From: Variovorax beijingensis
Lineage (GTDB): Bacteria > Pseudomonadota > Gammaproteobacteria > Burkholderiales > Burkholderiaceae_C
Assembly: GCF_003951285.1 (NCBI RefSeq)
Contig: NZ_RXFQ01000017.1
Location: 62,001 to 126,000 of the forward strand
Reading direction: 5' to 3'
DNA: 64,000 nt
Shown: positions 8,200 to 17,500 of the stretch, piece by piece
Numbering within the stretch: position 1 is the first letter of the stretch
Layout: each line of letters starts with the position of its first letter
Position numbers and translations under genes: made by a program
The notes under the pieces: model-generated
What the model was told of the DNA's origin: nothing
The model's database searches: none
What the model saw: only the letters and a program-made list of their open reading frames with translations

Positions 8200-9381
8200 A
8201 TGAACCACGCAAGACAACTGCCGCTGCAGGGCATCCGGGTGCTGGACGTGAGCCAGGTCATGGCCGGGCCGTTCGCCTGCATGCTGCTGGCCGACCTCGG
8301 GGCCGACGTGATCAAGGTCGAGCCGCCGGGCGGCGACCAGACCCGCGGCGCCATGGGCTTCAAGATGAAGGGGCCGGACAGCATGGGCTTCCTGAACATG
8401 AACCGCAACAAGCGCTCGCTGACGCTGGACCTCAAGACCGAGGAGGACCGCGCGTCCTTCTACAAGCTGGCCCAGACCGCCGACGTGATCGTCGAGAACT
8501 ACCGCCCCGGCGCGGTGCAGCGCCTGGGCATCGACTACGAGTCGATCAGGAAGATCCATCCGAAGATCGTGTACGTCAGCATCTCCGGCTTCGGCCAGAG
8601 CGGCCCCTGGGCCGAGCGGCCGGGCTTCGACCTGATGGCGCAGGCGATGTCCGGCGTGATGAGCGTGACCGGCTACCCCGGCGAGAAGCCGGTCAAGGCC
8701 GGCGTGCCGGTGGCCGACATCGGCTGCGCACTGTTTGCCACCTACGCGCTGCTGGCGGCCTACATCGGCGCGCAGAAGTCGGGCGTGGGCCAGCACATCG
8801 ACGCCTCGCTGTTCGACGCGGCCATGGCCTTCTCGGTCTGGGACATGTCCGAGTACTGGGGCACGGGCGTGCCGCCGGCACCGCTGGGCACCAGCAACAG
8901 GATGAGCGCGCCCTACCAGGCGGTCAAGGCGCGCGACGGCTATTTCGTGATGGGTGCGACCAACCAGAAGCTCTGGACCCGGCTGTGCGGACTGCTGCAG
9001 CGGCCGGACCTCGTCGAGCACGCGGACTACGCCAGCGTCTCTTTGCGCCTGAAGAACCGCGAGGCGCTGATCGAGGCGCTCGAACGGGAGTTCGGCCAGC
9101 GGGACAGCGCCGACTGGATCGACGCCATGCTGGCCGCCGGCATCCCGGCCGGCCCCATCCTGTCGTATCCGGAGGCCTTCGAGGGCGAGCACGGCACGCA
9201 CCGCCGCATGTGCATGGAGATCGACCACCCGATCGAGGGCAAGGTCAAGAACATCGGCTTTCCCGTCAAGCTGCTGGGTACGCCGCAGCAGGTGCGCCGG
9301 CACCCGCCATTGCTGGGCGAGCACAACGAGGAAATCCTGGCCGAGATCAACATGCCAGCCGGCGCGGCGGAGGCCTTGTGA
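8200..9381 (+). CDS. Class III (CaiB/BaiF) CoA-transferase
   Basis: The 393-residue protein starts 'LPLQGIRVLDVSQVMAGPFA' and contains 'LLADLGADVIKVEPPGGDQTR' and 'SGFGQSGPWAERPGFD', all standard for class III CoA-transferases. The expected catalytic aspartate is D173 in GVPVADIGCALFA. These enzymes move CoA between carboxylic acids through an enzyme-bound anhydride and thioester. It lies between a Bug protein and a crotonase-fold gene, with 2-base spacing upstream and a GTGA overlap downstream, so it is tightly cotranscribed. It likely activates the acid captured by the Bug protein; donor and acceptor are unknown. Confidence 0.93.
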   Translation: MNHARQLPLQGIRVLDVSQVMAGPFACMLLADLGADVIKVEPPGGDQTRGAMGFKMKGPDSMGFLNMNRNKRSLTLDLKTEEDRASFYKLAQTADVIVENYRPGAVQRLGIDYESIRKIHPKIVYVSISGFGQSGPWAERPGFDLMAQAMSGVMSVTGYPGEKPVKAGVPVADIGCALFATYALLAAYIGAQKSGVGQHIDASLFDAAMAFSVWDMSEYWGTGVPPAPLGTSNRMSAPYQAVKARDGYFVMGATNQKLWTRLCGLLQRPDLVEHADYASVSLRLKNREALIEALEREFGQRDSADWIDAMLAAGIPAGPILSYPEAFEGEHGTHRRMCMEIDHPIEGKVKNIGFPVKLLGTPQQVRRHPPLLGEHNEEILAEINMPAGAAEAL

Positions 9382-10136
9382 GTTCAGCTGAATGCGTGCG
9401 GCTCGGCGTCCATGCCTCGGGCGTGGCCGAGATCGTGATCCATCGCCCCGAACGCCACAACGCGATGACGCGGCAGATGTACGAGGCGCTGCTGGAGCAC
9501 ATCGGCGCGTGCGTGCGCAATGGCGCGGTGCGCAGCGTGCTGTTCAAGGGGGCGGGCGGCAAGTCCTTCATCTCGGGCACGGACATCGCCCATTTCAAGG
9601 ACTTCCACGACGGCCGCGACGGCATTGCCTACGAGGCTTTCGTGGAGCGCGTCATCGATGCGGTCGAGCGCATCGCCATACCCACCGTGGCCGTGGTCGA
9701 CGGCTGGGCCGTGGGCGGCGGCCTGGCCCTGGCCACGGCCTGCGATTTCCGGGTCTGCAGCGACGCCTCGCGCTTCGGCGCGCCGATTGCCAGGACGCTG
9801 TCCAACACCTTGTCGTCGCGCAACATCGCGCGCCTGCAGGCCGCCCTGGGCGTGCCGCGCGTCAAGCGGATGCTGCTGTTGGCCGACCACCTGACGGCAC
9901 AGGAAGCACAGGCCTGCGGCTATGTGCATGCGGCCTGTAGGCCGGGCGAACTGGATGCCGCGGCCCATGCGCTGGCGGAGCGGCTCATGGCGCTGTCGCC
10001 GGTCACGCACAAGGCCGTGAAGGAGAGCATCCGCCGCATCGTCGTCGAGCAGAGGCTGGATGACGACGACCTGATCGAGGAGGTGTATGGCAGCCAGGCA
10101 TTTCGCGATGGTGTGGCCACTTTCATTGGCCGATGA
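9378..10136 (+). CDS. Enoyl-CoA hydratase/isomerase (crotonase) superfamily protein lacking canonical glutamates
   Basis: A GTG start at 9378 overlaps the CoA-transferase stop (GTGA) and gives a 252-residue crotonase-fold protein. The oxyanion-hole region 'GGKSFISGTDIAHF' and the 'VDGWAVGGGLALATACDFR' helix identify the superfamily. At the two positions where enoyl-CoA hydratases carry catalytic glutamates it appears to have Ala (GGGLALA instead of GGGCELA) and Ile (FGAPIA instead of FGxPE). Ordinary hydratase chemistry is therefore doubtful, and hydrolase, isomerase, lyase or decarboxylase activity is possible. Its role is tied to the upstream CoA-transferase by translational coupling. Confidence 0.85.
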   Translation: MSSAECVRLGVHASGVAEIVIHRPERHNAMTRQMYEALLEHIGACVRNGAVRSVLFKGAGGKSFISGTDIAHFKDFHDGRDGIAYEAFVERVIDAVERIAIPTVAVVDGWAVGGGLALATACDFRVCSDASRFGAPIARTLSNTLSSRNIARLQAALGVPRVKRMLLLADHLTAQEAQACGYVHAACRPGELDAAAHALAERLMALSPVTHKAVKESIRRIVVEQRLDDDDLIEEVYGSQAFRDGVATFIGR

Positions 10137-10304
10137 ACGGCGAACATCGCTGCCTGATATCACCCAAACAAGGTAGCCAATAGGTCAGTTTTTAAATCAC
10201 GCAGCTTGTAAACGTATTAAAAATACTAACAGTTGAATCGAAAGTCATGTAATTCTTAGGCATAACTTGTCTCAATGCCGGCCCAGATTTTTGAAGGATT
10301 CAAA

Positions 10305-11216
10305 ATGATCGGAGACATCTTATTGCCAGACGCGAGCTTGAAGCGCTCGGGGAATTACTTCGAATCGGGGCTCGAGCGCAAAACCGACGCCATAACCGCC
10401 AATGCCACCTATTTTGGAAACATGCAGTGGGCCCAGGAATACCTGGATTTCTGCCACCGCGATGCGCATTTCAAGAGCCGGTGGCTTGCGGCGGCCGGCG
10501 ACTGGACCGACAAGGTGGTCATCGACCTGGGCTGCGGGCCGGGCAACATCTTTGCCACCCTGGGTGGCAAGCCGCGCCTCCTGATCGGCGTGGACGTGGC
10601 CCCCGGCTCGCTGGAACTGGCGGCCAAGCTGGGCTACACGGCGGTGCTGGCCGATGCGGCCTACACGCCTTTTCGTTCGCAGGTGGCGGACATCGTCGCC
10701 ATCAATGCCTCGCTGCACCACTGCGACGACATGGCCGCGGTGCTGCGCGAGGGGGCGCGGCTGGTGAAGCCTCATGGCGTGCTGGTCACCGACCATGATC
10801 CGCAACTCACCGCGTGGGACTACAAGGGCCTCGCCAGGTTGATGTGGGATGCGCGGCTGTGGATTTATCGCGCGATCGGGCATGGCTTCCACAAGACCGG
10901 CAGCCAGCAGTCGTGGGGCCTGCGAACCGAGGTCCATCACCAGCCGGGCGACGGGGTCACGAAGGAATTCTTCCATTCGACGCTGGAACCGCTGGGTTTC
11001 GAGGTCCGCGTCTACCCGCACAACCACCAGATCGGTGCCGATGCGCTGCGCGGCGTGGTGGGGCCGGCGCAATGGAAATACCGGCTGGGCAACGTGCTGT
11101 CCGGCCGGCGGCCCTCGTCGCCTACGAGCGCGCTGTCGCTGATGTGCGTGGCAAGGCGTCGCGGCGATCCCGTATCGGCTGTGCCAGCAGCGTCAGAACA
11201 GCGAACGCCAGGATGA
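10305..11216 (+). CDS. SAM-dependent class I methyltransferase
   Basis: Translation most likely starts at ATG 10305, which has AAGGA 6 bases upstream; an in-frame ATG at 10275 has no ribosome binding site. The 303-residue product has SAM motif I 'VIDLGCGPGN' (D74-G80 region), an acidic residue after strand 2 ('LIGVDVAPGSLELA') and 'VADIVAINASLHHCDD', all typical of methyltransferase-11-type enzymes. The substrate is unknown. The last roughly 25 residues, after 'ALSLMCVARR', are encoded opposite a decayed MFS gene and look like a read-through tail rather than part of the fold. The gene is isolated: a 168-base, AT-rich upstream region probably holds its own promoter. Confidence 0.88.
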   Translation: MIGDILLPDASLKRSGNYFESGLERKTDAITANATYFGNMQWAQEYLDFCHRDAHFKSRWLAAAGDWTDKVVIDLGCGPGNIFATLGGKPRLLIGVDVAPGSLELAAKLGYTAVLADAAYTPFRSQVADIVAINASLHHCDDMAAVLREGARLVKPHGVLVTDHDPQLTAWDYKGLARLMWDARLWIYRAIGHGFHKTGSQQSWGLRTEVHHQPGDGVTKEFFHSTLEPLGFEVRVYPHNHQIGADALRGVVGPAQWKYRLGNVLSGRRPSSPTSALSLMCVARRRGDPVSAVPAASEQRTPG

Positions 11217-11398
11217 CTCCCACGCCCGGATAGAGCATTGCCAACTGCGTTCCCGGCGCAATGGCCGCGGTCACCACCGCGAGCCCGCCCTTGCTCACGG
11301 TCGGCCACGCCGCTGGTGCCCGCGACCATCAGCGCCGAGATGCTGAGCGCAAAGCCTACGCCCCGCAGCACCGAAGCGGGAAGCAGCACGGTCCACAA
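11140..11398 (-). pseudogene. MFS (DHA2-like) transporter remnant
   Basis: On the minus strand one frame reads 'LLPASVLRGVGFALSISALMVAGTSGVADREQG', broken over two pieces here, which matches the region just before the last helices of 14-TM MFS exporters. A different frame then reads 'LAVVTAAIAPG' and 'YPGVGVILAFAVLTLLAQPI', the expected following membrane segment. The two pieces are out of frame, with missing codons between them and no start or rest of the gene. The remnant overlaps the 3' end of the methyltransferase gene, so it is a dead fragment left at a rearrangement junction. The assignment rests on pattern recognition of a short segment. Confidence 0.5.
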
Positions 11399-11885
11399 GC
11401 CTGGCTCGGGGCCGATGGTGCTTGCCTTGCGCGCCTGGATGCTCGGCGAAGCGGGCTGAACCTGCCCGGGACACGATCGGTATCGTTACTGAATCTTCCC
11501 CGCAGCCACATTCCCGCGGCTTCGCGGTCAAATGACGGGGTGCCCGTCATGCCGGGTTGCGGCACCCCTTCGCCCCAGCCTTCCATAGGGAAACCCGGCC
11601 CTCGCAGCGCCCTGCATGCCTAATGCGACCTTTTGTGGTCAATTGCGTGCAATCCGACACCAATGTAGGACTTTAGCTCGATCTTCGGTGTTGCCGGAAT
11701 GTGAATTCAGCACATCTTGTTTCGTACCGAAGCAGTCCTGACCGGGGTTTGGACTTACCTTGATATTGCACCGCAACAAGCGGACGCGAGTTCGTGGCTC
11801 GGCGTCCGTCCGCTGCGGGCGGGTCCTTCAATCTCGATGTCGCGCCGCTCCTTGCGGCGCGATTTGGTTTTCACGAGAGGTGGCT
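11399..11885. promoter_or_regulatory. Leader region of the polysaccharide operon, no gene seen
   Basis: Nearly 490 bases precede the HlyD-like gene without a supported coding sequence. A perfect short palindrome ATTGC-GT-GCAAT lies at 11642-11653, in a locally AT-richer segment, and could be an operator. The bases from about 11700 to 11880 are a long untranslated leader if transcription starts near there. No -35/-10 pair is convincing. This region is the natural place to look for control of the operon. Confidence 0.35.
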
Positions 11886-13187
11886 ATGCGTGTGTCAAAA
11901 CCGGGTTCGGTTCTCTTTTCTCAGTCCCAGCGGCGCATCGCTGGTGCCATGGGCGGCCGCGTTCCCGGCGCTGGTGGCCGGCGCCGGCAATCGGGCGCCT
12001 TCGTCCCCAAGCTGGCGGCCTATGCGCTGCTGGCCTTCGTGCTGTGGCTGATGGTCGCAACGCTGGTCCAGCCGCTGTTGTCTTCGCAGGCCACCCGCGC
12101 CGTCTTGCAGGCGCCAGTGGCGCTGATCACTTCGCCGATCAACGGGGTGGTGTCGCAGATGGTGGTGCATGCACGCGACAAGGTGGAGCCCGGCACCATC
12201 GTGGCCACGGTGCGCAACCCGACCGTGAGCCAGGAAATCCTCACCACCCTGCGGTCGCAGCACCTCGCGCTGCAAAGCCAGCTGGCCCAGCTGGGCAACC
12301 AGTACAAGTCCGACAACCAGGAAATGAGGTCTGTCGGGCAGGAGGCCGGCGTGCACCGCGAGGCCTCGCTGGCGCAGGCCTGGGAGGCCTGGCAGATCGC
12401 GCGGCGGCAGCGCGACGTGGCGCACAGCGTGGTGGAAGAGCAGGAAAACAAGGTACGGACCAACCAGGCCCTGCTGGAGCAGGGAGCGATCAGCGAGCAG
12501 GTCATGAACTCGTCCATGGCGCAGCTGAACACGGCGCGTGCCAATGCCGCGGTGGCGGAGCAGTCCTTTGCCGGACAGGCCCAGACCGTGGCGAGCGCCG
12601 GGCAGGGGGCCTTCGTGGGCACCGGGGGCAGCAACCTGTTCCAGACGCTCGCCAGCCGCCGCGAGGCGCTGCGCAACAGCGTCGGCCGTGCCCAGCAGGA
12701 CGCCGCCGCCATCTTCAAGCAACTCAAGCAGGTCAGGGACCTCGAGGAAGAGGAGCGCCGCCGGGTGGAGAAGCTGTCCTTCTACGAAATCAAGGCGTCC
12801 CAGGCGGGGCAGGTTCATTCCGTGCTCGCACCCGAAGGCGCGTACGTCACGGCGGGTGCCTCGCTGGTGCGGGTGACCGATTGCAGCCGGCTCGGCGTGG
12901 TGGCGGTGTTTCCGGCGCGGGTGGCCAAGCGGCTGGGCATCGGCTCCGTGCTCGACGTGAAGCTCACTGAATCCGCCAGGCCGGTGCCGGCGCGCGTGGA
13001 GCAATTGCTGCCCGTGGCCTCGGACGCGCTGCAGAGCACCTACAGCGTGCCGTTCCCGTATGCCGAGCAGGGCTCCATCTATGCCGTGGCCCGCATCGAA
13101 GGCAAGGAGCCGCAGGAGGCTGCGCCGGACGGCGGCAGCAACATGTGCGCGCCCGGCAAGGTGGTGTCGGCCAGCCTCAGGTCCTGA
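11886..13187 (+). CDS. HlyD/Alg44-like periplasmic adaptor (membrane fusion) protein
   Basis: The 433-residue protein has a cytoplasmic N-terminal stretch of about 40 residues and one membrane helix ('LAAYALLAFVLWLMVATLV', about 44-63). A split lipoyl/barrel-sandwich domain follows ('VALITSPINGVVSQM' and later 'FYEIKASQAGQVHSVLAPEGAYV'), separated by a long coiled coil (about residues 110-300). This is the architecture of adaptors that bridge inner-membrane machinery to an outer-membrane channel. It is the first gene of an operon with an exported hydrolase and a glycosyltransferase/outer-membrane factor fusion, so it probably links the synthase to the exit duct. Alg44 of alginate synthesis and BgsB of mixed-linkage beta-glucan synthesis are comparable adaptors; unlike Alg44, no PilZ domain is seen at its N-terminus. 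Confidence 0.85.
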   Translation: MRVSKPGSVLFSQSQRRIAGAMGGRVPGAGGRRRQSGAFVPKLAAYALLAFVLWLMVATLVQPLLSSQATRAVLQAPVALITSPINGVVSQMVVHARDKVEPGTIVATVRNPTVSQEILTTLRSQHLALQSQLAQLGNQYKSDNQEMRSVGQEAGVHREASLAQAWEAWQIARRQRDVAHSVVEEQENKVRTNQALLEQGAISEQVMNSSMAQLNTARANAAVAEQSFAGQAQTVASAGQGAFVGTGGSNLFQTLASRREALRNSVGRAQQDAAAIFKQLKQVRDLEEEERRRVEKLSFYEIKASQAGQVHSVLAPEGAYVTAGASLVRVTDCSRLGVVAVFPARVAKRLGIGSVLDVKLTESARPVPARVEQLLPVASDALQSTYSVPFPYAEQGSIYAVARIEGKEPQEAAPDGGSNMCAPGKVVSASLRS

Positions 13188-13230
13188 GCGCAGGCGCAAA
13201 TGCACCACCCATCCGCACCGGAACAGAACC

Positions 13231-14565
13231 ATGTCGGTCTTCCCCTTTTCCCGGCCCCTGGCGTCCTGCCTTGCCGCATCGATGGCACTGGCCTTGCCGG
13301 TGTCCGCTGCCTTCGCCCAGCCGTCCGGACCGCAAGCCATCAGCGCCGCGCAGCAAGCGCTCGCACGGCAAAGCTGCGAGGGGCTGCGGCGCGCGGTTGC
13401 GCAGGACCAGAAGGGCGTGGCTTCCGGCCCGCTGTTTCTCGCCAGCTACCGCGTCGCCGACCCGAAGCAGGGCACGCCGCTGGAACCCGCGCTGGCAGGC
13501 GCCGCCTTCACCTATGACAACGCACTGGCCGGCATCGCGCTGCTGGCCTGCGGCGACGCAGCCTCGGCCCGGCGCATCGGCGACGCGGTGGTGCGCGCGA
13601 TGGAGCGCGACCCGAACGCGGCCGACGGGCGCGTGCGCAACGCCTACCGCGCCGGCCCGATGACCGAGGAAAAGGCCGCCTTGCCGGGGCGCTGGGATGC
13701 AGCCAAGAACCAGTGGATCGCCGACGCCTACCAGGTGAGCACGGCCACCGGCAACGTGGCCTGGGCCGCCTTGCTGCTGCTGAACCTGAACGAGGCCGAG
13801 CCCTCGCCCGCCTACCTGGCAGGCGCGCGCAGGCTGCTCGGCTGGATCGAGCAGCGCACCCGCGCCAGGAATGCGCCCGATGGCTACAACGGCGGCTGGT
13901 ACGGCTGGGACAACGCGCAGCGCGCCCAGACCTGGAAATCCACCGAGCACAACATCGACATCGCAATGGCGGCCGCCTGGGCGGCCAGGCGCGCTGGCGG
14001 GCAGGCCGAAGCCGAGCGCCAGCAGGCGCGCACCGCGCTCGAGTTCGTCAACCGCATGTGGAACGCATCGGAGCAGCGCTTCAACATCGGCACCAAGGAA
14101 GACGGCGCCACCATCGCCACCGACGGCTCCGGCCTGGATGCACAGCTGTGGCCGCTGCTGGCGGCGCCCGAGGGTTCCTGCTCCTGGATGCGGGGGCTCG
14201 ACTGGGTGGAGAAGCACCATCGCTTCGGCGAAGGCTACGGCTTCTCGCGCAGCCCGGACGGCATCTGGACCGAGGGCACCGCCCAGGCGGCCGCCACGAT
14301 GGTGGCGCGCAAGGGCGCGGCGCCCAAGGCCCTGTGGCAGCTGCTGGCGTCGCAGCGCGCCGGCAACGGCCTGTACTACGCCACCCCCAGTGCCCGCATT
14401 TCCACCGGGCTGGCCATCGGCCCCGACTCGACCGGGGCCGACTTCTTCTACTACCGCTGGCCACACTTGGGCGCGACTGCCTGGATCGCGCTGGCCGCCA
14501 CGGGGTTCAACCCCTTCACCGGCAAGACCGCCGCAACAGGAGCCACGTCACCATGTCCCACCTGA
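13231..14565 (+). CDS. Exported (alpha/alpha)-toroid hydrolase-like protein of the polysaccharide operon
   Basis: The 444-residue protein has a clear signal peptide (hydrophobic core around residues 11-28, cleavage near AFAQP). The mature part is rich in repeated helix pairs and aromatic-acidic loops ('YNGGWYGWDN', 'STEHNIDIAMAAAWAARR', 'DGIWTEGTAQAA'), the look of six-hairpin glycosidases or polysaccharide lyases. I cannot name the family or the catalytic residues. Cellulose, alginate and Pel loci also encode a periplasmic glycanase that trims or releases the product, so a similar task is inferred. The gene starts 43 bases after the adaptor, and its 3' end overlaps the glycosyltransferase start by 13 bases, showing translational coupling. 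Confidence 0.7.
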   Translation: MSVFPFSRPLASCLAASMALALPVSAAFAQPSGPQAISAAQQALARQSCEGLRRAVAQDQKGVASGPLFLASYRVADPKQGTPLEPALAGAAFTYDNALAGIALLACGDAASARRIGDAVVRAMERDPNAADGRVRNAYRAGPMTEEKAALPGRWDAAKNQWIADAYQVSTATGNVAWAALLLLNLNEAEPSPAYLAGARRLLGWIEQRTRARNAPDGYNGGWYGWDNAQRAQTWKSTEHNIDIAMAAAWAARRAGGQAEAERQQARTALEFVNRMWNASEQRFNIGTKEDGATIATDGSGLDAQLWPLLAAPEGSCSWMRGLDWVEKHHRFGEGYGFSRSPDGIWTEGTAQAAATMVARKGAAPKALWQLLASQRAGNGLYYATPSARISTGLAIGPDSTGADFFYYRWPHLGATAWIALAATGFNPFTGKTAATGATSPCPT

Positions 14566-17500
14566 TCGCCACACCGGAGTTCCAGCTCAACGCACTCGTT
14601 GCGGGCCTGGCGCTCCTCCTGATGACGTGGGGGCGGATCGACCGCACCTCCCACCGCGTGCTGTTCGGCGCGCTGACCGCGCTGCTGCTGATGCGCTATG
14701 CCATCTGGCGCGTGGTTGCGACCATGCCGCCTTCGGACCTGGGCTTCGAGACCCTGTTCGCCTGGGTGTTCCTGTGCTTCGAGCTGATGGCCATCGTCTA
14801 CACGCTGATGTCCATCCACATGCTGGTCCGGCGGCGCGACAACCACCAGCTGGCCGACCGCGGCGAAGCGCTGCTGCGCGGCCGCGGCGCGCAGGTGCCG
14901 GCCGTGGACGTCTTCATCTGCACGTACAACGAAGAGCTGGCGGTGCTGGAGAAGACCATCATCGCCGCGCAAGCCATCGACTACCCGAACCTCAACGTGT
15001 GGGTGCTCGACGACACCCGGCGCGACTGGCTGCGCGAGTATTGCGAACGCAGGGGCGTGCACTACGCGCGCCGGCCCGACAACAGCCATGCCAAGGCCGG
15101 CAACCTCAACAACGGCCTGCGGTTGTCGGCGGGCGTGACCAATGCGCCCTACATCCTGGTGCTCGACGCCGACTTCGCGCCGCAGCGCCAGATCGTCTAC
15201 CGCATGCTGGGCCTGTTCGCGGACCGCAAGGTCGGGCTGGTGCAGACGCCGCAGTTCTATTACAACGCCGACCCCATCCAGCACAACCTGCGCGCCACCG
15301 ACAGCTGGGTGGACGAGCAGCGCGTGTTCTTCGACGTGCTGCAGCCGGCCAAGGACGCCGTGGACTCGGCGTTCTGCGTGGGCACCTCCTTCATCGTGCG
15401 GCGCGACCTGATCACCGCCGCGGGCGGCTTTCCGGTGGGCAGCGTGTGCGAAGACATCCACACCACCTACCTGCTGCTGCGCCACGGCCACATCACGCGC
15501 TGGCTGGGCGAGCGGCTGTCGAACGGCCTGTCGGCCGAGAGCATCGTCGACTACATCAACCAGCGCAGCCGCTGGTGCCTGGGAACGGTGCAGCTCGCGC
15601 TGCTGCCCGACGGCCCGCTGCGCGGCCGGGGCTACAGCTTCTCGGCGCGGATGCACTTCCTGCACGGGCTGCTGCACTGGCTCGGCAAGCCGTTCATGGC
15701 GATGGTCATGCTGGCGCCCGCGCTCTACTGGCATGCCGGGGTCTCGGTGTTCCATGCCACGCCGCAGGCTTTTGCCTCCTTCGGGCTGCCGCCGCTCATG
15801 ATGTTCTGGGCCTACAGCTACTGGATCAGCGGGCGGCGCTGCCTGCCCGTGTTCAGCGAGGTGAGCCAGCTGGTGGCGGCCATGGCCGTCACCAGCACGC
15901 TGGCCAGCGCCATGCTGCGGCCGTTCGGGCGGCCCTTCAAGGTGACGAACAAGGGGCTCGACCGCTCGAAGACGGTCGTGCACTGGAAGCTGGTTGCCAT
16001 GTTCGGCGGGCTCCTGGTGGCGCTGCAGCTCGGCGGCGCGTCGGTCGCCTTGAGCGGCGAGGCGCTCACGCCGGGCGACGAGCTGAACCTGGTGTGGACC
16101 GGCATCGCACTGCTGCTCTGCCTGGCTGCGCTCATGGCCTGCGTCGACCTGCCGCGGCCGGAGCAGGAAGAGCGCTTTCCCTGGCGTGCGCGCACCCGGG
16201 TGCGCACCGCGGCGGGTGAGGGCGAATCGCGCTTCGTCAACATCGCGGCCGACGGCGCGCTGCTGGAAGCCAAGGCCCCGCTGAAACGCCTGCGCGTGGG
16301 GCAGCCGCTGGAGGTCTACGTCGACCCGGTGGGATGGCTCCCGGCCCGCCTGGCCGCCAGGAGCTCCGCGGGCGCCGAGCTGCGCTTCGCCGGCACCGAG
16401 GCCCAGCGCGAGCAACTGGTGAGCCACGTGTTCAACGTGCCGCCGAGCCACGTCGCGGTCCAGGTGCGGCCATGGAAGGCTGCCTCGGCCTTGCTGGCGA
16501 GCGCGGGCTTCGGATCTCCCGGCGCGAACTTCGTGCGCCTGGCCCTGCGGCTGCTGCTGCTGGTGCTGGCGACCTGCGTGGTGCTGGTGGTGAGCGGATG
16601 CAATCTCACGCCGCCGCTCAAGCAGCCCGACCTGACGGTGCCCTCGCAATGGCCGGCCGGCACGACGGCGCCGAATGCGGAACCCGTCGACTGGCGCAGC
16701 TTTGTGCAGGACGACGAACTGCGCGGGCTCATCACCACCGCCCTCGCGCAGAACCGCGACCTGCGCGCCTATGCCGCGCGTGCCCGCGAAGCCCGGGCCG
16801 TGTATGCCGGCAGCCGCGCCTCGCTGTTCCCGCAGATCGGGCTGTCGGGCCATGCGCAGCGGGCGCAGACCACCACGCAAGGCTCGCTCAGCCCGCTGGG
16901 CAACGTGCCGACCGACGGCCGGGTGTCCAGCAGTTTCGACATCCAGGCCGGCGTCACGTCGTACGAACTCGACTTCTTCGGCCGCCAGCAGAGCGCGACC
17001 CAGCAGACCGGCTCGCTGGCCGAAGCGGGCAACAAGGACTTCGCGGCTGCGCACATGAACCTGGTGGGAGAGGTGTCGAATGCCTACCTCACGCTGCGCG
17101 CCGACCGCGCCTTGCTCGCGCTGGCCAATGCCAACGAGTCCGGCCTGGCCGCCAACGCCGACATGATCGGGCGCGCCAAGGCGGTGGGCGGTGCGGCGCA
17201 GCTGGACGTCTACCGCGCGCAGTCGCTGCTGCAGAACGCCCGCGTGAAGCAGGAAGAATTCCGCATGCGCGTCGCGCAGGATCTTCAGTGGCTGAACGTG
17301 CTCGTCGGCCAGCCGGTGTCGCCCGACACGGGCAGCGCCCGGCCCTGGCCGCAGCGCTCCACCGCGCAAGTGGCGGCGGGCCTGCCGTCCAGCCTGCTGC
17401 AGCGCCGGCCCGACCTGCTGGCGGCCTATTCGCGTGTCGAAGCCGCCAATTCGGGCGTGGGCGCGGCCAAGGCCGCGATGCTGCCGACCATTTCGCTCAC

